Part shown: positions 1 to 9,932 of the stretch, piece after piece
Layout: each line of letters starts with the position of its first letter
Position numbering within the stretch: position 1 is the stretch's first letter
Source: Diphasiastrum complanatum
Lineage: Eukaryota > Streptophyta > Lycopodiopsida > Lycopodiales > Lycopodiaceae
DNA length: 64,000 nt
NCBI GenBank assembly: GCA_029204225.1
Contig: CM055107.1
Location: 50,983,227 to 51,047,226, forward strand
Reading direction: 5' to 3'
Notes under the pieces: model-generated
Database searches by the model: none
What the model was told of the DNA's origin: nothing
The model's input: only the letters and a program-made list of their open reading frames with translations
Made by a program: the position numbers and the translations under genes

Positions 1-985
1 ATCAAACAATTGTCCTACGCTAATGAGATTCTTAGTCAATCTAGGTACATACAGTTCATCATGTAAGCAAAAAGATTTTGATGATGATGCATGTAAGAGA
101 ATGCTACCTATTTCTTCAATCCTACACTCTACATCATTAGCAGTATAGATTGACCTTTTTGCACCTAGATATGGCATGAGATTAGTGATAGAGTTCCTAG
201 AACTAGACATATGGGAACTAGCCCCACTATCTATCCACCAGACTTCTTCATTCTTAAAAGGAAAAGATGAAAAAGTAGACATCATTAATGAATCCTCTCT
301 TTTACTCTCTACATCCTCACACTCATCCTCATTAGTAAGGTTAGCTTACTTAGATTGGTTCTTCTTCTTGAAACGGTTTGATGCATAGTGTCCTTTCTTT
401 CCACAAAAAAAACACTTGATCTTTGATAGCTTCTTCTTGCCACTGGATGTTGCACCTTGTGAGGACTAATCCTCATCACCTTCTTTGGCTTTGTCCTTCT
501 TGAAGTGTTGTTGTCCTTTGCCCTTGCCTCTTGACTTGTCTCAGATGAAGAGTGCTTTGTCATCTCCACCATCTTTCAATGAAAGTCTGTTGATCCTCAG
601 CATCTTGTTCTCTTGTCTATTTTTTTCAGCAATGAGAACACCTTGCAGTGTCTCCTAGGATGGAAGATCCTCTCTGACAGCATAAGTCTACACAATATTG
701 TCATACTCATCTCTAAGTCCATTTAGGACTACTTGAACAAGTTCAGTGTTCTTAAGAGCATCACTAATACCAGCTAACTCTTGATGAAGATCCTTAACTC
801 TCATGACATATGATGAAGCACTCTCATCTACTCTCTAATAACTTAGAAAGATTTGGTTTCTAAGTGTAAGCAATCTAGAAGTATTCTTAATTTCATAGAT
901 TGTTTTTAGAGTGTCCCAAGCCTCCTTGGCAGTGGTGCATGTACTGATCTCTCTTAGCACTTCATTTGTTACACTCATTTTTATA
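1..985 (-). pseudogene. Ty1-copia gag-protease fragment, copy 1
   Basis: Read leftwards on the minus strand, this encodes the middle of a copia polyprotein: capsid-type gag (about 985 to 590), a zinc knuckle (about 417-368) and the start of the aspartic protease with a WWIDSGASSHM motif near 240-208. Gag packages the element RNA and the protease cleaves the polyprotein. The zinc knuckle reads C-F-F-C-G-K-K-G-H-Y-A-S-N-R, so the fourth zinc ligand, normally Cys, is Arg (CGT for TGT). Several in-frame stops interrupt the frame. The whole block repeats at 1,474-2,458 with a constant offset of 1,473 bp and few differences. It runs off the left edge of the window, and its upstream end joins a plus-strand gag fragment near 1,000. 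It is certainly a dead copia fragment; the family name is unknown. Confidence 0.85.
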
Positions 986-1009
986 GAATAGAAGCAAGGC
1001 AAAGTTACA

Positions 1010-1345
1010 AACTTTCAAGGATGAACAAACTTGAGCATATTGGAGTGACAAAGGTCCCTTTGTCAAGGACAAGCATAAAGGGAGGAGCAAGAACTAGTTT
1101 TCTCAAGCTTTCAACAAAGACAAAGCTAAGGACAAAGACAAAGATGGTGAAGAGGATGACTCAACTCATCTTTCTACTTCCACCAAGAAGAAGAAAGTCA
1201 AGTGTTTCTTTTGTGGCAAGAAGGGGCACTATGCCTCTAATTGCTTCAAAAAGAAAAATCAACTCAAACAAGCAAATCTCTCTAATGAGAAAGAAGAAGA
1301 TTTTATTGCAAGTGATGGAGAAGGATCCCTCATGGTGTCAAGCTA
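1010..1345 (+). pseudogene. Ty1-copia gag C-terminus with zinc knuckle
   Basis: This plus-strand fragment sits between two minus-strand copia blocks. It encodes a lysine-rich spacer and then an intact CCHC zinc knuckle (C-F-F-C-G-K-K-G-H-Y-A-S-N-C, about 1,199-1,243). An acidic stretch follows and ends with a G-S-L-M-V motif that normally comes just before the copia protease. The protease is missing: at about 1,346 the sequence switches to the opposite strand. Unlike the flanking copies, this knuckle keeps all four ligands. It is a truncated nucleocapsid piece of a related family, moved or inverted into place. Strand and frame are clear from the knuckle. Confidence 0.75.
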
Positions 1346-2654
1346 TCTGAAATGTTAGCACTCTCCCTAGAATCTACTTTGTACAACTTACCAATTCTAG
1401 ATCCTCTAGCAATAACTTCATTTTCTCTTGAGATTATAAACTTCTCAACTTGAAACTTGACATCCAATCCACTATCAAACAACTGTCCTACACTAATGAG
1501 ATTCTTAGTCAATCTAGGTACATATAGTACATCATGTAAGCAAAAAGATTTTGATGATGTTGCATGTAATGGAATGCTACCTATTCCTTCAATCCTACAC
1601 TCTACATCATTAGCAGTATAGATTGACCTTTTTGCACCTAGATATGGCATGAGATTAGTGAAAGAGTTCCTAGAACTAGACATATGGGAACTAGCCCCAC
1701 TATCTATCCACCAGACTTCTTCATTCTTAAAAGGAAAAGATGAAAAAGTAGACATCATTAATGAATCCTCTCTTTTACTCTTTACATCCTCACACTCATC
1801 CTCATTAGTAAGGTTAGCTTACTTAGATTGGTTCTTCTTCTTGAAACGGTTTGATGCATAGTGTCCTTTCTTTCCACAAAAAAAACACTTGATCTTTGAT
1901 AGCTTCTTCTTGCCACTAGATGTTGCACCTTGTGAGGACTGATCCTCACCACCTTCTTTGGCTTTGTCCTTCTTGAAGTGTTGTTGTCCTTTTCCCTTGC
2001 CTCTTGACTTGTCTCAGATGAAGAGTGCTTTGTCATCTCCACCATCTTTCAATGAAAGTCTGTTGATCCTCAGCATCTTGTTCTCTTGTCTGCTTTCTTC
2101 AGCAATGAGAACACCTTGCAGTGTCTCCAAGGATGGAAGATCCTCTCTGATAGCATAAGTCTACACAATATTGTCATACTCATCTGTAAGTCCATTTAGG
2201 ACTACTTGAACAAGTTCAGTGTTCTTAAGAGCATCACTAATACCAGCTAACTCTTGATGAAGATCCTTAACTCTCATGACATATGATGAAGCACTCTCAT
2301 CTACTCTCTGATAACTTAGAAATATTTGGTTTCTAAGTGTAAGCAATCTAGACATATTATTGATTTCATAGATTGTTTTTAGAGTATCCCAAGCTTCCTT
2401 GGCAGTGGTGCATGTACTGATCTCTCTTAACACTTCATTAGTAACATTCATTTTTATAAAATGAAGGGCAATTCTGGTCTTTTTTGAAATGCTGCAACTT
2501 CATCAGGTGTAGCAGGTTCTTCTTCAGCTCCAATCACAATATCCATTACATCCTGTAGAATCAACGATGATTCCATTCTGATCTTCCACATTGCATAATT
2601 GGAAGATGTTAATCTCTCACTGTGCTCTAGGAAATGTGAATCAGATGAAGACAT
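1346..2654 (-). pseudogene. Ty1-copia gag-protease fragment, copy 2
   Basis: This minus-strand copia gag and protease starts at an ATG at 2,654 (M-S-S-S-D-S-H-F-L-E). The order is a gag N-terminal domain (2,654-2,470), the UBN2-type gag domain (2,451-2,161), a zinc knuckle (about 1,890-1,841) and a protease with W-W-I-D-S-G-A-S-S-H-M (1,758-1,330). One single-base frameshift lies near 2,470-2,490. In-frame stops follow codon 2,163 and near 2,015 and 1,819, and at least two look like CAG or CAA changed to TAG or TAA. The zinc knuckle has the same Cys-to-Arg change as copy 1, so this change came before the duplication. The protease continues through the V-L-Y-V-P region and stops short of integrase. 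Dead element fragment. Confidence 0.88.
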
Positions 2655-3024
2655 CTTTTTGGTGAGAAATTCTAGTAATGATAAAAAATGGAGCTGAAAG
2701 GATGTTGCTTGCTATCTCAATCTAGGATCTAACACAGATGTTGATCCACCCTATGAAATCTAGCAACAGATGTGAGAATACTTGATTGATAGTGAAAATT
2801 GATGAAAATGGTGAAAAAGACAGATGTGTGCTCACTTTGCCATATCCCACGAGTTGAGTACCCTCTCAAATTCTCTGATTGCCTAAAACTCTTCTAAAAA
2901 CAAATCAAATTGATTTAGAAACAAGAGCAACACATTCTACTCTCCAATACCTATCCAACAAGCTATAGAACATCAAATTTGGATCATTCCTTGAGAAGTA
3001 GCACTCATTAATGAGGGCTGATTT
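2655..3024 (-). other. probable copia leader, no gene
   Basis: This is the stretch upstream of the gag ATG at 2,654 on the minus strand. I see no coding sequence and no clear tRNA-Met primer-binding site here, so the 5' LTR of this element was probably lost. The right end meets a CACACGTGTG palindrome and then gypsy RT sequence. Confidence 0.4.
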
Positions 3025-3034
3025 CACACGTGTG
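3025..3034. repeat. CACACGTGTG palindrome
   Basis: An exact copy of the 10-bp palindrome that recurs in the copia LTRs of this window. Here it lies between copia leader and gypsy RT sequence. See the findings for the full list. Confidence 0.7.
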
Positions 3035-3039
3035 AGCTC

Positions 3040-3769
3040 TCTGTCCGTATAGAGCTCCACTAGATCAAATCCGCCTTGATTAAAATCTCTTAAAAATTTC
3101 TCAATTTTTTTTGGAAAATATTAGTCATCATGCGTTGGAATGTCTCAGGTGCACTACATAAACCAAAGGGCATATGCATATAAGCATACGTCCCCTAGTC
3201 AATGGTGAAGGTGGCTTAAGATCTATCCTCCTCTTTAATAAAGACCTGGTTATATCCTGAAAAACCATCTAAAAAAATGATATCTGTGTATGGCATCTAT
3301 CTAATTCATTCTTTACTAACAATGAATACTTCGGGTTTAATCCATATTGTCTTTGATTAACTGATACAACACCCTTGATTAAATCTATCCTATGCCCTCC
3401 CCATTTAACTGGTATACCAGTTAAATCATCCCTCGACCAAGCCACATTTTGAAATTTCTGGAGAAGTAATATGTACTTGTCCTGTTCTTGGTCCGATTGG
3501 TGTTTATACAGGTTCAAATTTCTATCTTTGCTAATTTTTATTTCTTCATAATCATCTTTATCTACCATACCCTCAATCAAGCTTGCTCTGGTTCCACCCA
3601 AAACTTCCCTTGATTCAGATGTTAGAGGCTCTCTTCCATCCTCCTTGTCTATCTCATAACACTCTATGAAATTTACTTGAGAGTCTATAGGTTTCCCAAT
3701 CTTATAAGATGACCTCGTAATGGATTGGTCATTAGTATACCTAAAAAGAATATTTGCTTCGTGGACCAA
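3040..3769 (-). pseudogene. Ty3-gypsy reverse transcriptase, N-terminal half
   Basis: The minus strand encodes the start of a gypsy RT. From 3,769 leftwards comes the linker with F-Q-N-V-A-W-S-R-D-D-L-T-G-I-P, then H-R-I-D-L and an L-N-P-K-Y-S-L-L-V-K-N-E-L-D block, which are conserved just before and at the start of plant gypsy RT. After a frameshifted, partly lost stretch, the Y-A-Y-M-H-M-P-F-G-L palm motif with A-P-E-T-F-Q-R-M-M follows at about 3,195-3,130. The catalytic Y-x-D-D block is not present; the sequence degenerates toward 3,040. It continues downstream from the two protease domains at 3,771-4,760, so it belongs to the same element. Confidence 0.8.
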
Positions 3770-3770
3770 T

Positions 3771-4190
3771 TTATAATGGCATCAGCCTGGTATAACCATG
3801 GCCTACCATACAGTATTGAATATGGTGAATATCCTTTGGGTTTGTGACAAAGAAATTCATAATGAAAGTCTTTATTTCTATGTTTACACTAATTCTTCTC
3901 AACTCTCCTACTGGTGTACAATGAGATGCATTAGATAGATGTATTTCATGATGGACAGTGGGCTGGATTTGATCTCCTAGTCCTAATTCTTTAGCCATGT
4001 TTTTGGTCATCAAGTTTATACTTGATCTCGAATCCACTAATATCTTTTGTATAACAAAACCGCCTATAGTTGCGCTAATTTCAGGAACTCCACAATCCTC
4101 TCTATCTACATACTCTACTCTATTGCTACATGCGGATATTGATACTTTAATAAACTCCTCCCCTTACTCAGTCCTTGCAGAGTGGACTTC
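3771..4190 (-). pseudogene. gypsy aspartic protease domain 2
   Basis: This retropepsin-like domain lies directly upstream of the RT on the minus strand. A C-G-V-P-E-I-S-A-T-I-G region leads to the active-site motif D-S-R-S-S-I-N-L-M, followed by K-N-M-A-K-E-L-G-L. Gypsy proteases normally read D-S-G-S-S-I-N at this point, so the Gly after the catalytic Asp-Ser is Arg, which should disable the fold. An acidic Ser-rich linker (near 4,250-4,190) joins it to another protease-like domain upstream (4,253-4,760), so this reading direction holds two protease domains in a row. An in-frame stop lies in the linker near 4,165. Confidence 0.72.
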
Positions 4191-4252
4191 TTCATCCTCT
4201 GAAGTGTAACTTGAGGATGATGTCGACGTTTCGTCTTCATACTTATCTTTTC

Positions 4253-4760
4253 CTAGGATACAGTGATCCTTTTATGACTCTTCCCTTCTGTTGTAGCCAT
4301 TTGGTCTCGAAAGGTGATTTCCTTTTTTCTCCAATGGGTTACTACATCAGCTTGGTATAACCAAGGTCTTTCTAATAACACTTTATAGGATGACTCTCTA
4401 GTCGTCTTTAATATAAGAGTCTTTAAAAAATTTATGGTCACTGATATACACCATGACCTGAGATAGCTCCCCTATCGGAGTTCTTCGAGTTGCATCTGCT
4501 AACCTAAGATGTCTAAGTGTAAATATACACCGTCACCTGAGATAGCTCCCCTATCGGAGTTCTTTGGGTTGCATCTGCTAGCCTAAGATATCTAAGTGTA
4601 GGTGCTATTCAATGATAAATGCCTAGTTCATATGCAGTTTCTTGGGTCATAATATTTACGCTTGATCCAGAATCTAGGGGTACATTGTCTAATATGCAAC
4701 CATTGATTATTATTTGAATTTTGAGTTGGCCTTCATTGCCATAATTTACCAGTCCTACAT
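4253..4760 (-). pseudogene. gypsy aspartic protease domain 1
   Basis: Minus-strand retropepsin-like segment. The active site reads P-L-D-S-G-S-S-V-N-I-M-T, near 4,690-4,655, with the usual Asp-Ser-Gly. The downstream half reads S-Y-K-V-L-L-E-R-P-W-L-Y-Q-A-D-V-V (about 4,400-4,345), a typical gypsy protease C-terminal block. The domain is broken between the two halves by a stop and by a 79-bp tandem duplication (4,446-4,603). The active site is better preserved than in domain 2. Expected function is cleavage of the Gag-Pol polyprotein. Confidence 0.7.
4446..4603. repeat. 79-bp tandem duplication
   Basis: Two adjacent diverged copies share the string gatagctcccctatcggag at offset 79 bp. The length is not a multiple of three, so the duplication also shifts the protease frame. 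Confidence 0.75.
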
Positions 4761-5185
4761 CTACTGGTGGCAACTTAGCTTTTCTGGATCATAATCAAGA
4801 AGAGAAAAAGAAGAGAGATAGTGAATACAGAGATCTGTAAGAAACAGAGAGAGAGACGTAGCGAATAGAGTAAGAAAGCAAAATACCATAGTTGTGCATG
4901 AAAGTCTGCCAATGAGCAGAACACAGCGAAAGAGCAGAGAGTCAATCCGCCAATGAGTGAGACACTGACGATCTTGCTCTAAAACCAAACTAACAATATA
5001 GTCGTTCTATTTCGTGTATCTCTTGGCCTTGTGCTGTGTCTCTTGATTTCCAGAATAAAATATGTTCTACAATGTGTAGTCGAGTGTCTGGGATCCCGTA
5101 AGAGCTTTTGCACGAAAAGAAAATTCAAAGACAGAAATTTGTTTGCGAATCAGAAGAGAGGACGAACATGAAACAAGAAAAAGCT
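4761..5185 (-). other. purine-rich leader with weak PBS-like site
   Basis: No gene is visible. On the minus strand near 4,990-4,977 the sequence TGGTTTTAGAGC resembles the tRNA-Met primer-binding site TGGTATCAGAGC with two changes. If real, this is the leader of the gypsy element at 3,040-4,760, with gag deleted between leader and protease. I could not mark an LTR edge to its right. Confidence 0.3.
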
Positions 5186-5189
5186 TCCG

Positions 5190-5272
5190 CGACACTTTGA
5201 ACAACACATATGTGATGAGGCACCACTATCGATGTACCATGCTCCATCCTTCTTGAAAAATGGACCCATTGA
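5190..5272 (-). pseudogene. copia protease active-site scrap
   Basis: A short minus-strand piece reads F-F-K-K-D-G-A-W-Y-I-D-S-G-A-S-S-H-M, the start of a copia aspartic protease with the catalytic D-S-G-A intact. Nothing else of this element is recognisable on either side. Confidence 0.65.
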
Positions 5273-5273
5273 G

Positions 5274-5748
5274 AAAGAGCGTAGAACTCTTAGCAAAGAG
5301 ATGGGAGACTTGAAAGTCCAGATGTCAGATATCAAAGCTAAGCATAAGAAAGATAAATCTAAAGCTAATATTTGGTGTATTGCTTGCGAAAAAGAAGGAC
5401 ACTAGAAAACTAATTGTCCAAATCTGCAAACTAACTATATAGAGGAAGAACTATTCCTTTGTTCAGTTAATAGCCATGAGGAAGTAGCATATACTACCGT
5501 TCCTCCTAATCAAAAGAGTTCTACACCAAAACTAAGAACTAGTCAACAATATACTATTCTACGTAGAGGAGGGGTGCGACACTCCACTCCACCACTCAGA
5601 ATAAGGGGCTCATTTTATAATTGTAGAGAACTTGGACATTATTTATCAGATTGCCTGGAATCAAGGAGGTTAGTAGGATATGTACCTCTTTGTGCCAGCT
5701 GCAAAGGTGAAGGGCATCTAACTATAGAATGTCCTCAACCACAATAGC
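5274..5748 (+). pseudogene. Ty3-gypsy nucleocapsid with three zinc knuckles
   Basis: The plus strand encodes a gag C-terminus. The first knuckle is C-I-A-C-E-K-E-G-H, a stop codon, K-T-N-C (about 5,375-5,418). The second is N-C-R-E-L-G-H-Y-L-S-D-C (about 5,618-5,655). The third is C-A-S-C-K-G-E-G-H-L-T-I-E-C (about 5,692-5,733). The frame ends at TAG (5,746-5,748). Apart from the stop inside the first knuckle the frame is open for about 150 codons. Triple knuckles of this spacing occur in plant gypsy gag proteins. It could belong to the same family as the minus-strand protease and RT at 3,040-4,760, now in opposite orientation. An LTR start follows after only a few bases. Confidence 0.7.
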
Positions 5749-5751
5749 CAC

Positions 5752-5945
5752 TGTTATGTCCATATCCTGTATAAGAGAATCAAAATAATTCCTGACGTGG
5801 ATAGCCGGTCACTCCAGTTGTATGTGGTTGTTAGTTATGCCTCATCATTTCGGACGTGGTTGTTTCAAGTAATTAATAATCATATGAGTCCCCAGACCTA
5901 TAATTGGACATAGGAGCACATGCATGGTGAATGACTGCTTCAATG
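5752..5945 (+). mobile_element. gypsy E1-type LTR, first 190 bp
   Basis: This block starts TGTTATGTCC and is closely similar to 54,475-54,663, where the same sequence follows a polypurine tract. That places its left edge at an LTR start. Both copies stop near the string gactgctt, where copia gag sequence takes over here. The remainder of such an LTR is seen at 40,757-41,090. Confidence 0.65.
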
Positions 5946-7039
5946 CAAGAGTCTTTAAAATCAATCTATGAATCTAGTAATACTTCGAGGGTTCTCATGC
6001 TTAGAAATCAGATTTTTCAAAGCATAAAAAGAAGTGAGGAGAGTACACTAGATTATGTACTTAGAATCAAGTCTCTATATGGGGAGTTGGCTTCCATTGG
6101 AGAAAAGATTCATGATTGAGAGCTTCTAAAAATTGTTCTTAATGGTCTAGGAGATGACTTTGCAAATTTGGTCCAAAGTTTTGCCATCCAAGACACTTTG
6201 CCAACTATAGAAAAACTTCACAGTGTATTAGTGGCTAAAGAGTGTAGGATGCTCCATGCAAAATCTAGGATGAGTTCCTTGTCTTTGTAGGATGGTGATG
6301 AGAAAGCCAATTTCTCATTCAAGGGAAAAAAGAAGACCAATGGAGAGAAGAAGCATCCAAAGGAGGCCAAAGAAGAGGATGATGCATCAAGCTCAAAGGA
6401 CAAGTCAAAGCAAAAACGCTTCTTTTCTGGAAAGAAGGGGCATTATGCATCTGAATGCTACAAGAGACTAAGAGCACAAGTGGACGAGGACAAAAAAGGA
6501 AACCTTGCAAAGGAGGAGGAGGAGGAGGAGGATGAAGTAGATGTATTCTTGATGGCATCTACATCCTCACCAACAAGCAATAGCAATTCAGGAGACAATT
6601 GGTGGATCGACAGTGGGGCTAGCTCCCACATGTCTTGTGAAAAGGACTTTTTCTCAACCTTACACTCATTCAATGATCCTAAAAAGTTTGTGTTTACTAC
6701 AAATGATGAAGAGTGTAGGATAGATGGTGTTGGCACCATCTCTTTGTGTCTAGAAGCCTCAAAATGCATGGATCTAGAAAATGTCCTTTATGTACCATCA
6801 ATCACCAAGAATGTGCTTAGTGTTGGTCTACTCTTAGAAAGTGGCTTGGAAGTCCACTTTAAGCATGGTGTTTGTTTCATCTTGAAGAATAATGTTTGCA
6901 TTTCAAAGGGATTTAAACATGGAAGATTGTTTAAGTTGGAAGCTAGTGTTGCTTTTGAAAGAATGAGCCTGGCAAGGAGGAGATCACTCAAGAGGAGATC
7001 TTGGCAAAAATTGATCTTGGTTGCATTGAGAATGGCCTA
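5935..7039 (+). pseudogene. Ty1-copia gag-protease, plus strand
   Basis: Plus-strand copia gag from the UBN2 domain (S-I-Y-E-S-S-N-T-S-R-V-L-M-L-R-N near 5,960-6,010) through a lysine-rich linker and zinc knuckle to protease (W-W-I-D-S-G-A-S-S-H-M near 6,600-6,632; N-V-L-Y-V-P-S-I-T-K-N near 6,780-6,810). Stops lie at 6,118 and near 6,286. The zinc knuckle has lost both leading cysteines (R-F-F-S instead of C-F-F-C), so RNA binding should be lost. The frame from 6,480 to 7,039 is open. At about 7,036 it meets a minus-strand copia block of the same kind, so the pair forms a tail-to-tail inverted arrangement. Confidence 0.85.
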
Positions 7040-8264
7040 ATCTTTTGTGCCAAAGCTCCACTTGAGTCAACTCCTCCCTAACCATATTCACACTTTCAAT
7101 AGCCACATTAGCATCCAACTTAAAGAGCCTTCCTTGCTTAATGCCAATAGCTATGCACTTCACTTTTCAAGACGGAACACACTCCATTCTTAAAATGTAC
7201 ATCTAGTCCATTGTCCATTAATTGACCAACACTAAGCAAGTTTTTTGTAATGGATGGAACATACAAAACATTATCAAGATCTATCCTCTTAGATGATCCT
7301 AAGCATAATGGAATAAATCCTATGCCATCTTGATCACTAGCAGTGTAGATTGACTTCTTAGAATCATTACAAGAAAGTAGAGTAGAAAAATAATGTTTGT
7401 TGAATGACATGTGGGAACTAGCCCCACTATCAATCCACCATGTCTCTTGGCTTGATCTTGGTGTAGATGCTACCATCAAGGATGTGTTGAAGCCATCCTC
7501 TTCCTCCTCCCCTTGTGCAAGGTTGCCTTGATCTTCACTCCCTTGTGTATTCTTCTTCTTATAACATTCGGAAGCAAAGTGTCCTTTCTTCCCACAAAAG
7601 AAACACTTAAGCTTGGCTTTGTTCTTTTGCTTCCCTTTGGAGGTAGATCCTCCATCCTTTCCCTCGACCTCCTTTCCTTGGAACTTCTTGAAAGGATGAG
7701 TCTTCTTTTTGCCTTTTGATGTGAAGTTTGCTTTCTCATCACCATTATGTAATGACAAGGACCCCATTCTTGTTTTGAGGTGTAGAAGCCTACTCTCCTC
7801 ATTCACAAGAACAGTATACAAATTATCAATTGATGGATGTTGGCCTTGAATAGCAAAAGATTGAACTAGATTAGAGAACTCATCTCCTAATCCATTCAAA
7901 ATTACTTGTACTAGTTCATTGTCTTGGATCTTCTCTCCTAGATTCTTAGCATAAGCACTCTTGAAGTGTTATTGGATTCATGAATGCTCTTTAGTGAATC
8001 GCAAGCCTCTTTTGATGAGGCAGAAGTCACCTCCTTCAAGAGGTCATTGCTTACATTCAATTTTAAGCAATGTAAGGCTAATCTAGCCCTCTTCTTGTAT
8101 TTTAGTTGTTCTTGGGTAGCTTGAGGCTCCTCCTCAACTCCTAAAACAATATCAAAAAGATCATGAATCACAAGTACTGATTTCATCCTCACTTTCCAAA
8201 TGGAATAGTTTGTGGAAGTTAGTTTTTCACTAGATTCTAACAAATATCCACCCATGGATGACAT
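7036..8264 (-). pseudogene. Ty1-copia gag-protease-integrase start, minus strand
   Basis: Minus-strand copia coding block with a gag start at ATG 8,264 (M-S-S-M-G-G-Y-L-L-E). It shows the gag N-terminal and UBN2 domains (8,264-7,860), an intact CCHC zinc knuckle C-F-F-C-G-K-K-G-H-F-A-S-E-C (about 7,604-7,563), protease W-W-I-D-S-G-A-S-S-H-M (about 7,441-7,409) and the V-L-Y-V-P-S-I-T-K-N-L-L-S-V-G block. It ends in the first residues of the integrase zinc domain (V-E-L-W-H-K-R-L, about 7,062-7,038). The stretch 7,899-7,138 is a single open frame of 253 codons, so it is fairly well preserved. One break separates it from the gag N-terminus near 7,930. The integrase core, RT and RNase H are missing. 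Confidence 0.87.
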
Positions 8265-8844
8265 TATGAATGAAAGCCTATGAGATGCACAAAGATCTCT
8301 TGATAATGAGTGATCTAAGATAGATTTCTAGCCTTCCAAGAAGCTTCTAATCTCATCCCAATCAACCTAGTTCAACTTGGATGATGGTATAGTAGATCTA
8401 CTTCAATTATCCTAGCAAGTCACTCCTCCGAAATATTGATTCTAGTACAATTTTGTTTGATATTTCACACACACTTAAGATCTAAACAAATCAGCCTTAT
8501 AGATATGACCTAATGCTTCAAAATAAATTGCTTCAATGAATCAAAACACTATTTGATCATTAGCATTCAATGGATTGAATCTAGATCTAGACAATGCACC
8601 AAAAACCTTGAATTTTGGACTAGTATGCACATTTTTGGGTCAAAAACACTAAGGGAAGTTGATTTGAAGGTTGTTGTATGGTTTCACACGTGTGGACAGT
8701 ACATTAGCAGCCCAAAAATTGATCTTGACCAAAAATATTGATGGCACCTCTCTCCTTTAACTCGCCCTCTCAAGTAAAGCTCAAAAACAACACCTTGTCA
8801 ATGATTTCACTAAAATTATTAATCATTAGATCACTCTTAGACTT
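8265..8844 (-). other. copia leader, no gene
   Basis: Untranslated leader between the primer-binding site and the gag ATG of the minus-strand element at 7,036-8,264. It carries a CACACGTGTG palindrome at 8,686-8,695. No coding sequence is seen. Confidence 0.55.
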
Positions 8845-8857
8845 GGATCTGATACCA
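8845..8857 (-). promoter_or_regulatory. primer-binding site (tRNA-Met type)
   Basis: The minus strand reads TGGTATCAGATCC, which differs from the common plant site TGGTATCAGAGCC by one base. It abuts an LTR end and lies about 580 bp upstream of the gag start, where reverse transcription would be primed. Confidence 0.8.
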
Positions 8858-9133
8858 TGTCAATTTTCAAGAAAAAGGGACAATTATAATTGTACTAATC
8901 AATCATTAAGAGTTATTTATTGCTTAATCCAATGATCTATCAAGTTTTAGGTGTTAGATCTTGATCTAGATGCATTACACTATGATTTAAGCAAGAGCAA
9001 TGGATCAAATGATTAAAATATTAGAGGAGCGGCATCACACATGTGGAGGACAGTACTTGTACGACCTATAAATAGAGAGTAAAGTACTCAAGATTAGAAA
9101 TGCATTCCAACCACAAAAACACAAGACAAATGT
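8858..9133 (-). mobile_element. copia LTR remnant (U5 side)
   Basis: This sequence starts immediately beside the primer-binding site, so its left edge is the 3' end of a minus-strand 5' LTR (ending TTGACA in the LTR direction). A CACACATGTG palindrome lies at 9,036-9,045, about 180 bp from the LTR end, the same spacing as in the other copia LTRs here. A TATA-like ctataaatag string lies at 9,067-9,076. Confidence 0.6.
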
Positions 9134-9257
9134 GAAAAGTACAAGCAAAACTAGAAATTGCCAATGTCTCATCAACTTCTCATTGATTTAGTTGATCCCT
9201 TTATAGAACAAGTACATAAAAGAGCTGTGTATTGTCCAGAAAGCCTTTACACGTGTG
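9134..9257 (-). mobile_element. second copia U5 fragment
   Basis: The left edge reads TGTGAAAAGTAC, the reverse complement of the GTACTTTTCACA terminus seen at the complete LTR end at 33,386. The fragment ends at a TACACGTGTGA palindrome (9,249-9,257), after which copia pol sequence begins. It is a piece of LTR running only from its end to the palindrome. Confidence 0.5.
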
Positions 9258-9289
9258 AAGAGTGCCTAGTCATCCAGATCCACCAATGT

Positions 9290-9613
9290 TCGAGTCGCAC
9301 CTCATTCGAGCGACGAATCAAACGAAGAAAGATTCGCAAGCCAACCTACTGCTACAACACTTGTAAATAGAAATGGTTCCGGACCTAGCAGATCAGATAA
9401 AGGCAAGAGCATTGCGGTACCATAAGGATCTCCTAGAAGATCGACAAGAGAACGAAGAGCCCCAGCAAGATTTGTGCCAGACAGCGCATGAGCTTCTACA
9501 TCAGAAGAGTTTTGTGGATTCAGTGGAGAACCACAAACATTCGAGGAAGCAATTGAATGTCCAGAGAAAGACAAATGGATCCAAGCCATGAATGAGGAGA
9601 TGGAATCCATTTG
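9290..9613 (+). pseudogene. copia integrase-RT linker and RT start
   Basis: The plus-strand frame reads an acidic and basic linker ending R-R-S-T-R-E-R-R-A-P-A-R-F-V, then P-Q-T-F-E-E-A-I-E and K-W-I-Q-A-M-N-E-E-M-E-S-I followed by a stop at 9,611-9,613. This is the canonical opening of the copia reverse transcriptase. Two further stops (near 9,422 and 9,488) interrupt the linker. It is joined directly to an RT piece of opposite strand at 9,614. Confidence 0.75.
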
Positions 9614-9932
9614 AATTCATTCGACAACATCTTTTTGACACCCTTCAGGATTCGAATGTCATTACTAGCTCAAGTAATGTGTCATCAACATAAAATGTAA
9701 TGATAACGAATGATTTCATTCACGATGTGAATCTTGAGATCATAAGCAACTGCATATGCAAATAATAGGCATAGGGACAAATGTTTCATGACAGGAGAGA
9801 AGGTCCCAGCATAGTCAATTTCATATCTCTGAGAAAAACCTTTCACTACAAGTCTGGCCTTATACTTTGAAATATTTCCATTCGGTCCATACTTCAGCTT
9901 GTATACCCACTTGCATTGTATAGTCTTTTGCT
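9614..9932 (-). pseudogene. copia RT fragment, minus strand
   Basis: The minus strand encodes C-K-W-V-Y-K-L-K-Y-G-P-N-G, K-A-R-L-V-V-K-G-F-S-Q-R-Y and an F-S-P-V block. It then skips to T-F-Y-V-D-D-T-L-L, the catalytic YVDD loop. About 90 residues of palm are missing between the two. It follows on from the plus-strand RT start next to it, but inverted, so either two copies were joined or one copy was inverted. The right edge stops at the palindrome at 9,936. Confidence 0.7.

Noticed and set aside
6319-6769. Minus-strand Pro/Ser-rich frames
   Set aside because: They are the reverse of the acidic copia gag linker on the plus strand.
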